Assembly (NCBI RefSeq): GCF_012277275.1
Contig: NZ_CP051155.1
Span: forward strand, 1,860,001-1,924,000
DNA: 64,000 bases
Direction of reading: 5' to 3'
Origin: Gephyromycinifex aptenodytis
Lineage (GTDB): Bacteria; Actinomycetota; Actinomycetes; Actinomycetales; Dermatophilaceae
Notes under the pieces: model-generated
Database searches by the model: none
What the model saw: only the letters and a program-made list of their open reading frames with translations
Told to the model about the DNA's origin: nothing
In this document: piece after piece, positions 9,106 to 18,877 of the stretch
How positions within the stretch are numbered: position 1 is the stretch's first letter
Layout of the letters: the number at the start of each line of letters is the position of its first letter
Translations under genes and position numbers: made by a program

Positions 9106-9741
9106 ATGCGGGGGCCACCCCTGGTGAGAGACGATGCGCAGGTGAGCATCGCCCCCGATTTCGACTCGATGTACGCCGCTGACCCCGACCCTTGGGAAGT
9201 GGCGACCAGTTGGTACGAGCGCCGCAAGATCGACATCGCGTTGGCGAGTCTGCGCCGGCAGCGCTATCGCTTCGCCTGGGACGCAGCCTGCGGGACCGGC
9301 GAACTTGCCTCCCACCTGGCCGGTCGCTGCGAGCGCGTCCTGGCCACCGATATGTCCGCGGTGGCCGTCTCGCTGTCCACGCGCCGGTTGCAGCCGCTGC
9401 CGCAGGTGAGCGTCACTCAGTCCCATCTGCCCTCCAAACCGACAGCGCTGGAAGAGCGCCCTGACCTGATCGTGCTCAGTGAGGTGATGTATTACCTGCC
9501 CCCGGCCGATCGAGCCGCCACCTACGCGCTGGTCGATGAGGTGGCCGCCCCCGAGGCCGACCTGCTCCTGGTCAACTGGGCACCCCAACCCGAGGACGCC
9601 TACGCCTCCGGGCTGGCCGTGTTCAACGAGGCGAATGACACCCTGAACGCGCTCGGTTGGGGGCGACTGGTCACCCACACCGACATTGAATTCGTCCTGG
9701 GCTGTTGGAGCCGCGACCTACCGGAGACGATCGGACGATGA
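9106..9741 (+). CDS. SAM-dependent methyltransferase, NodS-like
   Basis: Up to 211 residues. The pattern FDSMYAADPDPWEVATSWYE followed by RRKIDIALASL and AWDAACGTGELASHLA (SAM-binding motif I) is that of NodS-like class I methyltransferases. The next acidic loop (VLATDMS) and motif IV region (PDLIVLSEVMYYL) are also present. The start is uncertain: an ATG at 9106 without a good ribosome site, or a GTG at 9142 that would lose 12 residues outside the fold. The stop overlaps the start of the next gene as ATGA, implying translational coupling. The substrate is unknown. Confidence 0.75.
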   Translation: MRGPPLVRDDAQVSIAPDFDSMYAADPDPWEVATSWYERRKIDIALASLRRQRYRFAWDAACGTGELASHLAGRCERVLATDMSAVAVSLSTRRLQPLPQVSVTQSHLPSKPTALEERPDLIVLSEVMYYLPPADRAATYALVDEVAAPEADLLLVNWAPQPEDAYASGLAVFNEANDTLNALGWGRLVTHTDIEFVLGCWSRDLPETIGR

Positions 9742-10457
9742 CGACACCCATCCCACCCACGCAAGGGCTAGGCCCCGGTCGGCATCGTTTCCACGGATTC
9801 ATCGCCGGGGTCGGCACCCAGGAGGGCACCCGGCTGGTCGTCGGGCATTGGCCTTCCTCGCCCCTGGGCGTCTTCACCGACGTCATGGTGGAACGCGCGA
9901 ACGGCCATCGAATGCTGCTGGCCCCCAACTCCGCTGTGGCCCAGTTCGTCACCGATACCTACCACTTCGACGAAACCGTGATCTGCCCGGTGGACTGCCA
10001 GGTCAGCCCGGATTCTGCTGCGCCACACTCGGGTGAGCAGTCCGGGCCGCTCACCCTGCCTTTCCTGCCGGGCGCGCAGTGGCAGGTGGCGGCCGGGCCG
10101 CTGGAGCTGACCTTGAGGGTGGGGACACCCACCCCCCTGGGTCGCCTGCTGGCGGCCACGCCCAACCGCATCTGCACCAGCCCGCTGTTCTCTCGAATGG
10201 CCGACCCGATCGCCCGCAGCTTCCTGCGGGGCGTGCGAACCGCCGGCACCGCAGGCAACGGCCGGGCCGAGTACTACGGCGCCACCGGGTTGCGCACGGT
10301 GACTTCGCTGCGCGCTGCCTGGGACGGAGTCGACCTGGGTTCGCTGCGCCCCGTCGAGCCGCCGGTCCGGTTCGGGTTCAGCTCCACTCCGCGACGCCCC
10401 AGCCTCACCCGCGTGGTGACAACGGTCGATGTTCCCGAAGGCGCCCAGCACACCTGA
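9738..10457 (+). CDS. Hypothetical protein coupled to the methyltransferase
   Basis: 239 residues from the ATG at 9738, which overlaps the methyltransferase stop by four bases. It begins MTTPIPPTQGLGPGRHRFHGF and has no signal peptide or membrane segment. Segments such as RLVVGHWPSSPLGVFTDVMVER, FDETVICPVDCQ and LGRLLAATPNRICTSPLFSRMAD suggest a globular beta-rich protein, but I do not recognise the family. The tight coupling suggests joint function, perhaps substrate binding or a shared modification pathway; this is inference only. Confidence 0.6.
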   Translation: MTTPIPPTQGLGPGRHRFHGFIAGVGTQEGTRLVVGHWPSSPLGVFTDVMVERANGHRMLLAPNSAVAQFVTDTYHFDETVICPVDCQVSPDSAAPHSGEQSGPLTLPFLPGAQWQVAAGPLELTLRVGTPTPLGRLLAATPNRICTSPLFSRMADPIARSFLRGVRTAGTAGNGRAEYYGATGLRTVTSLRAAWDGVDLGSLRPVEPPVRFGFSSTPRRPSLTRVVTTVDVPEGAQHT

Positions 10458-10474
10458 GTCCCCCCCCCGCACAC

Positions 10475-10511
10475 CAGCAGCGCCGGCGTCGATGTGACGC
10501 CGGCGCTGCTG
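10475..10511. terminator. Bidirectional hairpin terminator
   Basis: Perfect 16-bp GC-rich stem (10475-10490 with 10496-10511) and a 5-base loop between the convergent hypothetical gene and putA. Confidence 0.8.
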
Positions 10512-10530
10512 TACTTCTCACCCGGGTGGC

Positions 10531-13500
10531 TCACCAGCCGGTGGCGGCTCCCTTGGCCAAGTGGCCGAAGCGGTGCATCGTCTGGCTGAGGGCCTGCTCG
10601 CGCATCAGGGGCAGCAGCTCCCGGCGGCCGGTGGCCAGCACCGGTCCGTCGAAGAGCGTGATGTCACCGTTGAGCTCCTCTTCGCGCAGCCCCGTGAGCA
10701 GACTGGGGTTCTGCCCCACCAGGCGCACCCGGCCCTGGACCTCGCCGCGTTCGACGCGCACCAGGAAGTCGTCACTGCTCTCAGCACGGTCCACCCAGCG
10801 GGCCAGCAGTCGCAGCGCTTCATCGACCTGGTCGTCGCTACCATCCAGCGCCTTCAAGTGCGCGCTGGTCGCGGGGTCCAGCGAGATCCGCAGGTCGGTG
10901 CCGGTGACCATGGCACCGAGAACCAGCCGCAGAGCTTCCACCAGGCGAGCACCCGGCTCCGTCCGCAGCCACACCCGCGGGTAGGGCCGGTAGCGGAAGA
11001 TGTTGCTCTCCACGACGAGTTCGGAATCGTCGACCTCACGGGAGAACACCGTGTCCCAGGCGTAGGCGTCGCTGCCGGCGGCGGTGCGCAGCCAGGTGCG
11101 CTCCTCGCGTTCGGGCAGAAGCGCGAGGAAGGTCCGCAGTGCGGCGCGCACCTCCGCCGAGCTCTCGCCGAGGCTGGAGGGCGCACCGGCGTTTTCCCAC
11201 CGACCCATCTGGGCGACGTAGTTCGGGCCTCCGGCTTTGGCGCCCGGTCCGACCGAGCTGGCCTTCCAGCCGCCGAAGCTCTGCCGGCGCACGATGGCGC
11301 CGGTGATGTGGCGGTTGATGTAGCCGTTGCCGACCTCCACCTGGTCCTTCCACTGCGCGATCTCGCGTTCGTCGAGACTGTGCAGCCCGCCGGTGAGGCC
11401 GAAGGCCGTCGCGTTCTGCAGTTCGATGGCCTCGTCCAGGCTGCGGGCGGTCATCAAGCCGAGCACCGGACCGAAGACTTCGGTCAGGTGGAAGAACGAA
11501 CCGGGCTGCACGCCCTCCTTCAACCCCGGTGACCACAACCGGCCGGTGTCATCGAGCTGGCGGGGCTTGACCAACCAGCTCTCCCCCGGCTCCAAGGTCG
11601 TCAGGGCGCGACGCAGTTTGCCCTCCGGCTCCTCGATGATGGGGCCCATCGTCGTGCCGATGTCGTACGGCCAACCCACCCGCAGCGACTCCACCGCATC
11701 GACGAGCTGCCGACGGAAGCGCTCCGAAGTGGCCACTGAGCCGACCAGGATCGCCAACGAAGCCGCGGAGCATTTCTGCCCGGCGTGACCGAAGGCCGAC
11801 TTCACCAGGTCAGCGACCGCCAGGTCGATGTCTGCGGACGGGGTGATGATGAGAGCGTTCTTGCCCGAGGTCTCGCCGTAGACGCGGGGGCCGTGCGGGT
11901 GCTTCAACCGCCACCCGCCGAAAAGCCGCGCGGTTTCGGTGGACCCGGTCAGGATGACGGTCTCGACATCGCGGTGGCTGACCAGCGCCCGGCCGGCGGT
12001 GCGTTCACCGGCGCGGACCACCTGCAGAACCTCGGCGGGCACTCCCGCCTCGTGCAGCGCTTCGACTCCGACCTCGACGCAGCCGGGGGTCGGGTGCGCC
12101 GGCTTGATGATGACGCTGGAACCGGCGGCCAGTGCCGCAGTCACGCCACCGAGCGGGATCGCGACCGGGAAGTTCCACGGCGGGGTGATGAGCACGACCG
12201 GGCTCGGAGTCATCCGGGCACCGTCGGCGCTCAGGCCGCGTTCGATCTCGATCGCAGAGTCGGCGTAGTAGGTGGCGAAGTCGATCGCCTCGGAGACTTC
12301 CGGGTCCGCCTGTTCAACTGTTTTGCCACCTTCGGCGGCCATCACGGTCAGGAACGTGCCGCGGCGTTGCTCCATCTTGCGGGCGGCCTCCCGCAAGATC
12401 TCGGCGCGTTCCTTCGCGGGGCGGGCGGCCCAGCTTTCGTGGGCGCCGCGCGCCCGGGCTACGACCTCATCGACCTCTTCCTCGGTGCTCAAGACCGGGG
12501 AGGTCAACTCAAGGGGGTCGGCGCGCAGCGCGTCCAGGGCCCATTCACGCACGCTCGGCAGCGCCGGGTCGGAGTCCGAGGCGTTCTCGAACACGGTGCC
12601 GATCTCGGGTCGTTCGCTGCTGCGCTGGGCTCCGAGCGAGGTCGTCGGCACGGCCTGCACCGAGGCGCGGAAACGTCGTTCCTGTTCGGCCATCGCGTCG
12701 TCGTGAGCGCCGTGACCACCCTCGTGACCGCTGTCGCTCGACGCGTCCGGGTCAGTGAAGATCGCGTGCAGGAAGTTCTCGGGGGTCGCGTTCTCCTCCA
12801 GGCGGCGGATCAAGTAGCTGACCGCGACGTCGAAGTCCTTGGGCGCCACGACCGGGGTGTACAGCAGAACCGTCCCCACGGCCTGCTTCACCGCTCGGGA
12901 CTGGGCCGGCGCCATGCCCTGCAGCATCTCGATGTCCAGGGAGTCGGTGGTTCCCCGAGACTTTGCCAGCAGGTGGGCGATGGCGATGTTGTACAGGTTG
13001 TGGCTGGCCACGCCGAGGCGCAGGGCCGGGTTGGGCCCACCGGCGGCGTCCTCACGCAACCCGCGTTCGACGCAGCGGAGGTAGTTGGCGTCGACCTCCT
13101 GCTTGGAGTGGTAAGGGGCCTGCTCCCAGCCGTGGATGGCCGCCTCGACCTGCTCCATCGCCAGGTTCGCGCCCTTGACCAGGCGGACCTTGATGCCTGC
13201 TCCACCTTCGGCTCGGCGCCGCTTGGAGAACTCGATGAGCTTCTCCAAGGCCGGTAGCGCGTCAGGCAGGTAGGCCTGCAGCACGATCCCCGCCTCCAGG
13301 TCCCGGAACTCTTCCTCGGACAGGAGCCGCATGAACAGCTCCATCGTCATGTCGAGGTCGCGGTACTCCTCCATGTCGAGGTTGACGAAGGACTTGGGGC
13401 TCTTGTTGTTCGCAATGCGGTACAGCGGGCGTAGGCGGTCCAGGCACCGTTCCACGGTTCCCTCGGTGTCCCAGGTCGAGATCTGGCTGACCAAGGAGCT

Positions 13501-14112
13501 GACCTTGATCGAGACGTAGTCGACATCGTCCCGAGCGAGTAGGTCGGCGGTGCGCTGGGTGCGGGAGGCCGCCTCTTTCTCACCGAGGACGGCCTCACCG
13601 AGCAGGTTGACGTTGAGTCGGTAGCCCTCGGCGCGGGCCGCGGCCAGGTGCCGGCTGAGCGCGGGGTCGGTGGAGTCGCCGACCAGGTGCCCGACCATGG
13701 CCTTGAGGCGGCGCCGGGCCAGCGGTACGACCACCGGCGGGGCCAGCGGCGCCACCAGGGAGCCGAGCCCGAGCATCGCCCGGTCGGGGCCGGCGAGGAA
13801 ACCGGATGCGTTCTTGGTGCTCAACCGAGACAGTTCCCGGGCGGCGACCGCGTTGTCTTCAGGGCGCGCCACCCGGTCTACAAAGCGGACCGCGAAGTCG
13901 AGTCCTGCTTGGTCGCGCACCAGGGCAGCGAGTTGGCCACTCGTGGCCTTCTCCGTGGGGGTCTCCCCCTCTTCGGTGGCCTGGGCCCAGGCGCGGGCCA
14001 GGCTAACTGCGTCTTCGACGAATGGGGTGAGAGCAGCCAGCGCGTCGCTGGAGCCGTCGGCCGCAAGCGCGGTGCGGTCGGTAGGGGCAGTGCCGTGCGA
14101 AGCGTCATCCAT
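10531..14112 (-). CDS. putA: Bifunctional proline dehydrogenase / glutamate-semialdehyde dehydrogenase
   Basis: 1193 residues from the ATG at 14112 (MDDASHGTAP); the frame is open further upstream but would run into the divergent regulator. Proline is oxidised to glutamate by an N-terminal FAD-dependent PRODH barrel (about 80-480, with YVSIKVSSLVSQI, FVNLDMEEYRD and GIKVRLVKGAN) and an ALDH domain (about 530-960; SGKNALIITPSADIDLA, nucleophile C781 in GQKCSAAS). About 230 further residues form a C-terminal domain resembling that of the longer PutA types. No ribbon-helix-helix DNA-binding domain precedes PRODH, so unlike E. coli PutA it should not repress its own gene; the divergent PAS-AraC gene is the likely regulator. 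Confidence 0.92.
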   Translation of the reverse strand: MDDASHGTAPTDRTALAADGSSDALAALTPFVEDAVSLARAWAQATEEGETPTEKATSGQLAALVRDQAGLDFAVRFVDRVARPEDNAVAARELSRLSTKNASGFLAGPDRAMLGLGSLVAPLAPPVVVPLARRRLKAMVGHLVGDSTDPALSRHLAAARAEGYRLNVNLLGEAVLGEKEAASRTQRTADLLARDDVDYVSIKVSSLVSQISTWDTEGTVERCLDRLRPLYRIANNKSPKSFVNLDMEEYRDLDMTMELFMRLLSEEEFRDLEAGIVLQAYLPDALPALEKLIEFSKRRRAEGGAGIKVRLVKGANLAMEQVEAAIHGWEQAPYHSKQEVDANYLRCVERGLREDAAGGPNPALRLGVASHNLYNIAIAHLLAKSRGTTDSLDIEMLQGMAPAQSRAVKQAVGTVLLYTPVVAPKDFDVAVSYLIRRLEENATPENFLHAIFTDPDASSDSGHEGGHGAHDDAMAEQERRFRASVQAVPTTSLGAQRSSERPEIGTVFENASDSDPALPSVREWALDALRADPLELTSPVLSTEEEVDEVVARARGAHESWAARPAKERAEILREAARKMEQRRGTFLTVMAAEGGKTVEQADPEVSEAIDFATYYADSAIEIERGLSADGARMTPSPVVLITPPWNFPVAIPLGGVTAALAAGSSVIIKPAHPTPGCVEVGVEALHEAGVPAEVLQVVRAGERTAGRALVSHRDVETVILTGSTETARLFGGWRLKHPHGPRVYGETSGKNALIITPSADIDLAVADLVKSAFGHAGQKCSAASLAILVGSVATSERFRRQLVDAVESLRVGWPYDIGTTMGPIIEEPEGKLRRALTTLEPGESWLVKPRQLDDTGRLWSPGLKEGVQPGSFFHLTEVFGPVLGLMTARSLDEAIELQNATAFGLTGGLHSLDEREIAQWKDQVEVGNGYINRHITGAIVRRQSFGGWKASSVGPGAKAGGPNYVAQMGRWENAGAPSSLGESSAEVRAALRTFLALLPEREERTWLRTAAGSDAYAWDTVFSREVDDSELVVESNIFRYRPYPRVWLRTEPGARLVEALRLVLGAMVTGTDLRISLDPATSAHLKALDGSDDQVDEALRLLARWVDRAESSDDFLVRVERGEVQGRVRLVGQNPSLLTGLREEELNGDITLFDGPVLATGRRELLPLMREQALSQTMHRFGHLAKGAATGW

Positions 14113-14164
14113 CGGGCCAGTATCGACGCCCCTGCCGGTGTGGTCTTGTACGATCCGGGCACAC

Positions 14165-14935
14165 ATGGCACGCCATCTCGACAAACCGACCGGGCCCGAG
14201 CAATCGATGGCCGAACTCACGGAGGAACTCCGTGAGGCGCTGCCCGATGCCATGCTCACTCTCGTCAACGAACTGACGAGCACGATGTTCTGTATCAAGG
14301 ACGCGCGCGGCCGGTATGTAGCGGTGAATCCCACCTTCGTGCTGCGCACCAACGTCTCTTCGCCGCGGCAGGTCATCGGACGCACCGCCCGGGAACTCTT
14401 CGTCCTGGAGCTGGCCGAACGATACGAGACCCAGGACGCGCAAGTCCTGGCCACCGGCAAGGCGCTGCGCAACGAGTTGGAGATGATCCGCCCGCCCGGT
14501 GCCCAGGCGCGCTGGTATCTGACCTCCAAGGTGCCGCTGTTCAGCGCCGGGGCGGTCGTGGGGTTGGTTTCCCTATCCCAAGACCTGGGTGGAGACGCGG
14601 TCGACGACCCGGCGATGGTCTCCCTGACCCGCGTCGTGGACTACATCCAGGAACATCTCGACAGCCAGATCCGGGTTGCCGAGCTGGCGGCTGAGGCCGG
14701 GTGCAGCGTCGACACTCTGGAACGTCGGGTACGTCGGGTGTTCCATCGCAGCCCCGGCCAGTTGGTGCTGACCGCCCGGATCGATCGCGCGATGACCTTG
14801 TTGAGCAGCACCGATGATCCGATCGCCGACATCGCCAGCGCCTGCGGGTTCTACGACCAATCGGCCTTCTCGCGTACCTTCGCCCGGCTCACCGGGCGCA
14901 CCCCGGCGCACTTCCGACGCGAATCACGCCGGTGA
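14165..14935 (+). CDS. PAS-AraC family transcriptional regulator, probable putA regulator
   Basis: 256 residues from the ATG at 14165; an in-frame ATG at 14207 is an alternative that leaves more promoter space. The N-terminal half is a PAS-like sensor (FCIKDARGRYVAVNPTFV, IGRTARELF, TSKVPLFSAGAVVGLVSLSQD). The C-terminal half is an AraC/XylS double helix-turn-helix (IRVAELAAEAGCSVDTLERRVRRVF and IADIASACGFYDQSAFSRTFARLTG). Its start is 52 bases from divergent putA, so proline-responsive control of putA is a reasonable inference. A TACGAT box at 14149-14154 lies so close to the ATG that a leaderless transcript is possible. Confidence 0.82.
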   Translation: MARHLDKPTGPEQSMAELTEELREALPDAMLTLVNELTSTMFCIKDARGRYVAVNPTFVLRTNVSSPRQVIGRTARELFVLELAERYETQDAQVLATGKALRNELEMIRPPGAQARWYLTSKVPLFSAGAVVGLVSLSQDLGGDAVDDPAMVSLTRVVDYIQEHLDSQIRVAELAAEAGCSVDTLERRVRRVFHRSPGQLVLTARIDRAMTLLSSTDDPIADIASACGFYDQSAFSRTFARLTGRTPAHFRRESRR

Positions 14936-14941
14936 CGCGTT

Positions 14942-14970
14942 GATGGCCCGGCCGCAGGGGCCGGGCCATC
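14942..14970. terminator. Hairpin between convergent regulator and helicase
   Basis: 12-bp stem (14942-14953 with 14959-14970), 5-base loop, followed by AAGAAAGTT. It serves the convergent PAS-AraC and DEAD-helicase genes. Confidence 0.75.
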
Positions 14971-15022
14971 AAGAAAGTTAAGCAGCGCAGGCGCGAAGGC
15001 GCCCAGGCTCACCAGGGAGTGC

Positions 15023-16498
15023 TCAGCGACGACCGCCGACTGCGGTGCGGGTCGAGAACGAGGCTGCACTGCTGGTGCGGGTGCTGGCCGAGCGGACACC
15101 AGAGCCCACTGCCGCCGAACGCGATTCAGAACGCGCCGGGCGCGGGGTGGAGCCGCGCTGTTCGGTGCGCGGCGCTGAGGTCCGCGACTGCCCAGAACCC
15201 TCGCCGGAGTTCGAACGCGGCTTGCGACGCGGGCGGTTGCGAGCATCGTTGCGCCCGGAGTTCTCGGAGCCTCCTGATCGCGGTGCCGCAGCGCTGCCGG
15301 CAGGCTCACGCAGAACCGGCGCGACGCCCATTCCGGCAGAGCCGAGCGGAGCGAGGCTCCCCAACAGCGGGTGCGAGGGATCGACCCGAGTCATCGTCGG
15401 GTTGATCCCGGCGGCCTTGGTCAGCGCCCGGACATCATGGACTTGCGCGTCGGTCATCAAGGTGACAACGGTGCCTGCCGCCCCGGCCCGTGCAGTACGC
15501 CCGGAACGGTGCAGGTATGCCTTGTGCTCGACCGGCGGGTCGGCGTGCAGCACGAGGCCGACGTCATCGACGTGGATGCCGCGCGCGGCGATGTCGGTGG
15601 CGACAAGGGTCGTCGCTTCACCGGAGTGGAAGGCATCCAGGTGGCGGGTACGAGCATTCTGGCTGAGGTTCCCGTGCAGTTCGACGGCGTTGACGCCGCA
15701 ATTGTTCAGCTGCCGGGCCAGTTTCTTCGCCCCGTGCTTGGTGCGGGTGAAGACGACGGTGCGGGCCGTGCCACCGGTCAGGGCGGCCACGATCCCCAGT
15801 CGGTCTCCCTCCCCGATGTGCAGGACGTGGTGGTCCATGTTCGAGATGGGCGACTGCGCCGAGTCGGCGTGGTGGGTCACCGGGTTGTGCAGGTAGCGGC
15901 GAACGAGGACGTCGACGCCCGTGTCTAGGGTCGCGGAGAAGAGCAGTCGCTGACCATCGGAGGGAGTCCGGTCCAGCAGGCGCTTGACCACGGGCAGGAA
16001 CCCGAGGTCGGCCATGTGGTCGGCTTCATCCAGAACGGCGATCTCTACCGCGTCCAGGCGGCAGTGACCCTGAGACATCAGGTCCTCCAACCGTCCGGGG
16101 CAGGCGATGAGGATGTCGACGCCGCGTCGCAGTCCTTGCACCTGAGGGTTGGCACCGACGCCGCCGAAGACGACGAGCGTGCGCATCCCCATGACCTCGG
16201 CCAACGGAGCCAGCGCGGCCTCGATCTGACGAGCGAGTTCGCGGGTGGGAACCAGAACCAGCGCGCGCGGGCTCTTGGGCTTGCGCGGGGCGGGGTTCTG
16301 CGCCAATCGGGCCAGCATCGGCAGCAAGAACGCGTACGTCTTACCGGAGCCGGTGCGTCCGCGACCGAGAACATCGCGTCCTGCCAGCGAGTCAGGAAGC
16401 GTGGCTGCCTGGATCGGGGTGGGGGTGGTGATGCCGGCCTTGGTCAGGACCTTCACCAAAGGAGCGGGCACACCAAGGCGCCCAAAGTCGTCAAGCAC
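15023..16498 (-). CDS. DEAD-box ATP-dependent RNA helicase
   Basis: 491 residues, ATG at 16498. All core motifs are visible: the Q-motif region (TPTPIQAATLP), Walker A as GRTGSGKT (47-54), PTRELARQI, DEAD in VLDEADHMADLGF, SAT in LLFSATLD, and HRSGRTARAG as motif VI. The last 90 residues are Ser/Arg/Gly-rich and probably disordered, which is usual for RNA-binding tails of actinobacterial cold-shock type DEAD helicases. It likely acts in rRNA maturation or mRNA turnover. A monocistronic unit between two hairpins. Confidence 0.92.
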   Translation of the reverse strand: MLDDFGRLGVPAPLVKVLTKAGITTPTPIQAATLPDSLAGRDVLGRGRTGSGKTYAFLLPMLARLAQNPAPRKPKSPRALVLVPTRELARQIEAALAPLAEVMGMRTLVVFGGVGANPQVQGLRRGVDILIACPGRLEDLMSQGHCRLDAVEIAVLDEADHMADLGFLPVVKRLLDRTPSDGQRLLFSATLDTGVDVLVRRYLHNPVTHHADSAQSPISNMDHHVLHIGEGDRLGIVAALTGGTARTVVFTRTKHGAKKLARQLNNCGVNAVELHGNLSQNARTRHLDAFHSGEATTLVATDIAARGIHVDDVGLVLHADPPVEHKAYLHRSGRTARAGAAGTVVTLMTDAQVHDVRALTKAAGINPTMTRVDPSHPLLGSLAPLGSAGMGVAPVLREPAGSAAAPRSGGSENSGRNDARNRPRRKPRSNSGEGSGQSRTSAPRTEQRGSTPRPARSESRSAAVGSGVRSASTRTSSAASFSTRTAVGGRR

Positions 16499-16585
16499 GT
16501 AGTTTTCCTAAACTTTCGGGATGTCTCGCCTGCGCACTCAGCCCAATACGCGGGGGTGCGGCACATGAATCGCTACGACATCACC

Positions 16586-16617
16586 AGTAGCCCGAGGCAA
16601 GACGAGAACGGGCTACT
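16586..16617. terminator. Possible terminator downstream of the antiporter gene
   Basis: 9-bp inverted repeat (16586-16594 with 16609-16617), 14-base spacer, lying just past the antiporter stop and upstream of the helicase gene. Weaker than the other hairpins of the window. Confidence 0.4.
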
Positions 16618-16642
16618 CATTGCAGCCTACGGCACCAGACAC

Positions 16643-18052
16643 TCAGCGCCGAATCGTTGCCGGCACGCCTGCGGCTTGCGCACGTCGGCTTCGCACCCAG
16701 GCCAGGAGCAGAATCGCCGCGGCCAGGGCGACCCCGAGCGCGTGCGCCAGCAGGGAGTGCGCGATGAAGATGAGCACCATCGCGACCAGGATCGGCACCA
16801 GGTGGGTGAACGATTGCACGACGTACCCGCCGAAGGACGGCATCTGCACACCGCGCTTCTCGGCGACGGACTTGACCATGAAGTTCGGGCCGTTGCCGAT
16901 GTAGGTGATCGCCCCGCACAGCACCGAACCCAGGCTGATCGAGACCAGGAAGACCTCCGGCACGTTCGCCACTCGGGGGTAGCCCGGCAGGTTGCGCGCC
17001 ATCTCGAAGAACGTGGCGTAGGTGGGCGCGTTGTCCAACACCGCCGAGAGTCCGCCGGTGAAGTAGAAGAACGTGATGTGGTCCAGGGGCATGGAGGGAG
17101 CAACCTGGGCCAGGTACTTCAACGCCGGGATCATGGTCAGGAAGATGCCGATGAATAGGGCTGCGACCTCCAGGATCGGCGCCCAGGTGAACTGGTTGTC
17201 CTCGAAGCGCACTCGCCTGTCGCCGATGACATAGGACAGCGCCGCGGCGATGATCATCACGATCTCGCGCCAGGGCACCCAGTGCACCCAGGTGGCTTGG
17301 CGAATCTCGATCAGGTGCAGGTTGATCGAGGGTAGGAACGCGACGGCGACAACGATGGTGGCGAACCACAGGAACGCGACCGGGCCGCGTACCCCAAGCG
17401 GTGTGACGGTTTCGGCGTCGTAGGTGATGGTTTCCGGGTCTTCTTGGGCGTACAACCGGCGGTCGAGCAGGTAGTAGCTGGCCAGCAGCATGCCGTTGAC
17501 GAACAGCCATTCCGGGAAGAGCCGGAAGGTCCACTCGAACGGCACCCCGCGCAGCATTCCAAGGAACAGCGGCGGGTCACCCAACGGGGTGAGCAGGCCA
17601 CCACAGTTGGCGACGACGAAGATCGTGAAGATGACCGTGTGCATCCGGTAGCGCCGCTCATGGTTGGTGTTGAGCAGCGGCCGGATGAGCAGCATCGCGG
17701 CCCCGGTGGTGCCGATGAAAGACGCCATGACCCCGCCGACGGCGAGGAAGAGGGTGTTGTTACGCGGGGTGGCACGAATGTCACCGGCGAGGAAGATCGC
17801 CCCGGAGACCACAAACAGCGACGCCAACAACGTGATGAATTGCGCGTACTCGATGAGGGCGTGGACCACCGCGATGGGCTCCCCGGCAAGCAACCAGACC
17901 CCGATCGCCACCGGGATTCCCAGGCACAGAGCCAAAGTCAGCTGAAAGGAGGGTTTCTCCCATCGGTGGGCGGTGGCTGGCAGTAGCGGCAAGACCGCGA
18001 TCGAGCCCAACATGATGACGAATGGGATGATCGTCCACCACGGATAGTCCAT
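16643..18052 (-). CDS. Sodium:proton antiporter, NhaD/ArsB superfamily
   Basis: 469 residues, ATG at 18052, with about 11-12 hydrophobic segments throughout. Ion-transporter-superfamily signatures include VANCGGLLTPLGDPPLFLGML and the half-repeat LDNAPTYATFFEMA followed by GAITYIGNGPNFMVKSVAE. These place it with NhaD-type Na+/H+ antiporters and related putative citrate carriers rather than with arsenite pumps. It probably exports Na+ in exchange for H+ at the cytoplasmic membrane. Monocistronic; 156 bases separate it from the divergent LON-domain gene. Confidence 0.8.
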   Translation of the reverse strand: MDYPWWTIIPFVIMLGSIAVLPLLPATAHRWEKPSFQLTLALCLGIPVAIGVWLLAGEPIAVVHALIEYAQFITLLASLFVVSGAIFLAGDIRATPRNNTLFLAVGGVMASFIGTTGAAMLLIRPLLNTNHERRYRMHTVIFTIFVVANCGGLLTPLGDPPLFLGMLRGVPFEWTFRLFPEWLFVNGMLLASYYLLDRRLYAQEDPETITYDAETVTPLGVRGPVAFLWFATIVVAVAFLPSINLHLIEIRQATWVHWVPWREIVMIIAAALSYVIGDRRVRFEDNQFTWAPILEVAALFIGIFLTMIPALKYLAQVAPSMPLDHITFFYFTGGLSAVLDNAPTYATFFEMARNLPGYPRVANVPEVFLVSISLGSVLCGAITYIGNGPNFMVKSVAEKRGVQMPSFGGYVVQSFTHLVPILVAMVLIFIAHSLLAHALGVALAAAILLLAWVRSRRAQAAGVPATIRR

Positions 18053-18208
18053 GTCACCCGGCTCCTTCTACAGGAGGCTCTCACGCGGGTTGCCAACCGA
18101 GCCTCGCAGGCTGGCAGCGTAGCGGCCCCGGTAGCGGCCTGGGGGCGATCGGCCTTTGCAGAAAGACCGCCGGATGCGAGCCGGCTGGCGGAGACCTACG
18201 GTGGAGTC

Positions 18209-18877
18209 ATGGCGCAGTTGCCGTTGTTCCCGCTCGGCACGGTCCTCCTTCCCGGCGGACCGTTGCCCCTGCGTGTCTTCGAGCCGCGCTACATCGAGAT
18301 GCTGCGCGAGGTGCTGAACTCCGAGGAACGCCAGTTCGGGGTCATCGCCGTCCGCCAAGAACGCGCCGACGGCGCCTGGATTCCGAACCTGCACCGGGTG
18401 GGGTGCGCCGCTCGGGTGGAGTCGGTACGCCGGATTGAGGGCGGGGCCTTCGGCATCATCGTCCGCGGCACGAACCGGTTCGTCCTGGACCGGGTGGACT
18501 CCACCCAGGCGCCATACCTCATCGGTGAGGTGTGGTGGCCGGACCTGGAGTCGGAAACCCCTGCCGGCGCCGGGACGACGTTGACCGACCCCGGCACCCG
18601 CATCCAGGCAGCGACCGGCACACTGTCGCGGCTTGCCCACACCTATGCCGCAGCCCTGAACAAGGAGCTTGAGCTCGCTGAGGAGCCGGCGCAGGTCTGC
18701 CACCAGATCCTGGAGCTTCTCGGCCTGCCGTTGGGCGAGCGTCAGCAGGTGCTTGAGGCCGGAGATGAGGCCTGCCGGTTGGATTACCTGACCGGTCTGC
18801 TGACCCACGAGGTGACACTGTCGCGCTCGTTCGGCCCGCTGGCGCCGTTCTTGACGGATCGTCCGCACTCGAACTAG
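18209..18877 (+). CDS. LON peptidase substrate-binding-domain protein
   Basis: 222 residues, ATG at 18209. It begins MAQLPLFPLGTVLLPGGPLPL and LRVFEPRYIEML, the signature of the N-terminal LON substrate-binding domain, but there is no AAA+ or protease domain. Such stand-alone proteins are common in Actinobacteria; their role is not established, possibly protein quality control. The stop codon overlaps that of the convergent acyltransferase. Confidence 0.87.
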   Translation: MAQLPLFPLGTVLLPGGPLPLRVFEPRYIEMLREVLNSEERQFGVIAVRQERADGAWIPNLHRVGCAARVESVRRIEGGAFGIIVRGTNRFVLDRVDSTQAPYLIGEVWWPDLESETPAGAGTTLTDPGTRIQAATGTLSRLAHTYAAALNKELELAEEPAQVCHQILELLGLPLGERQQVLEAGDEACRLDYLTGLLTHEVTLSRSFGPLAPFLTDRPHSN

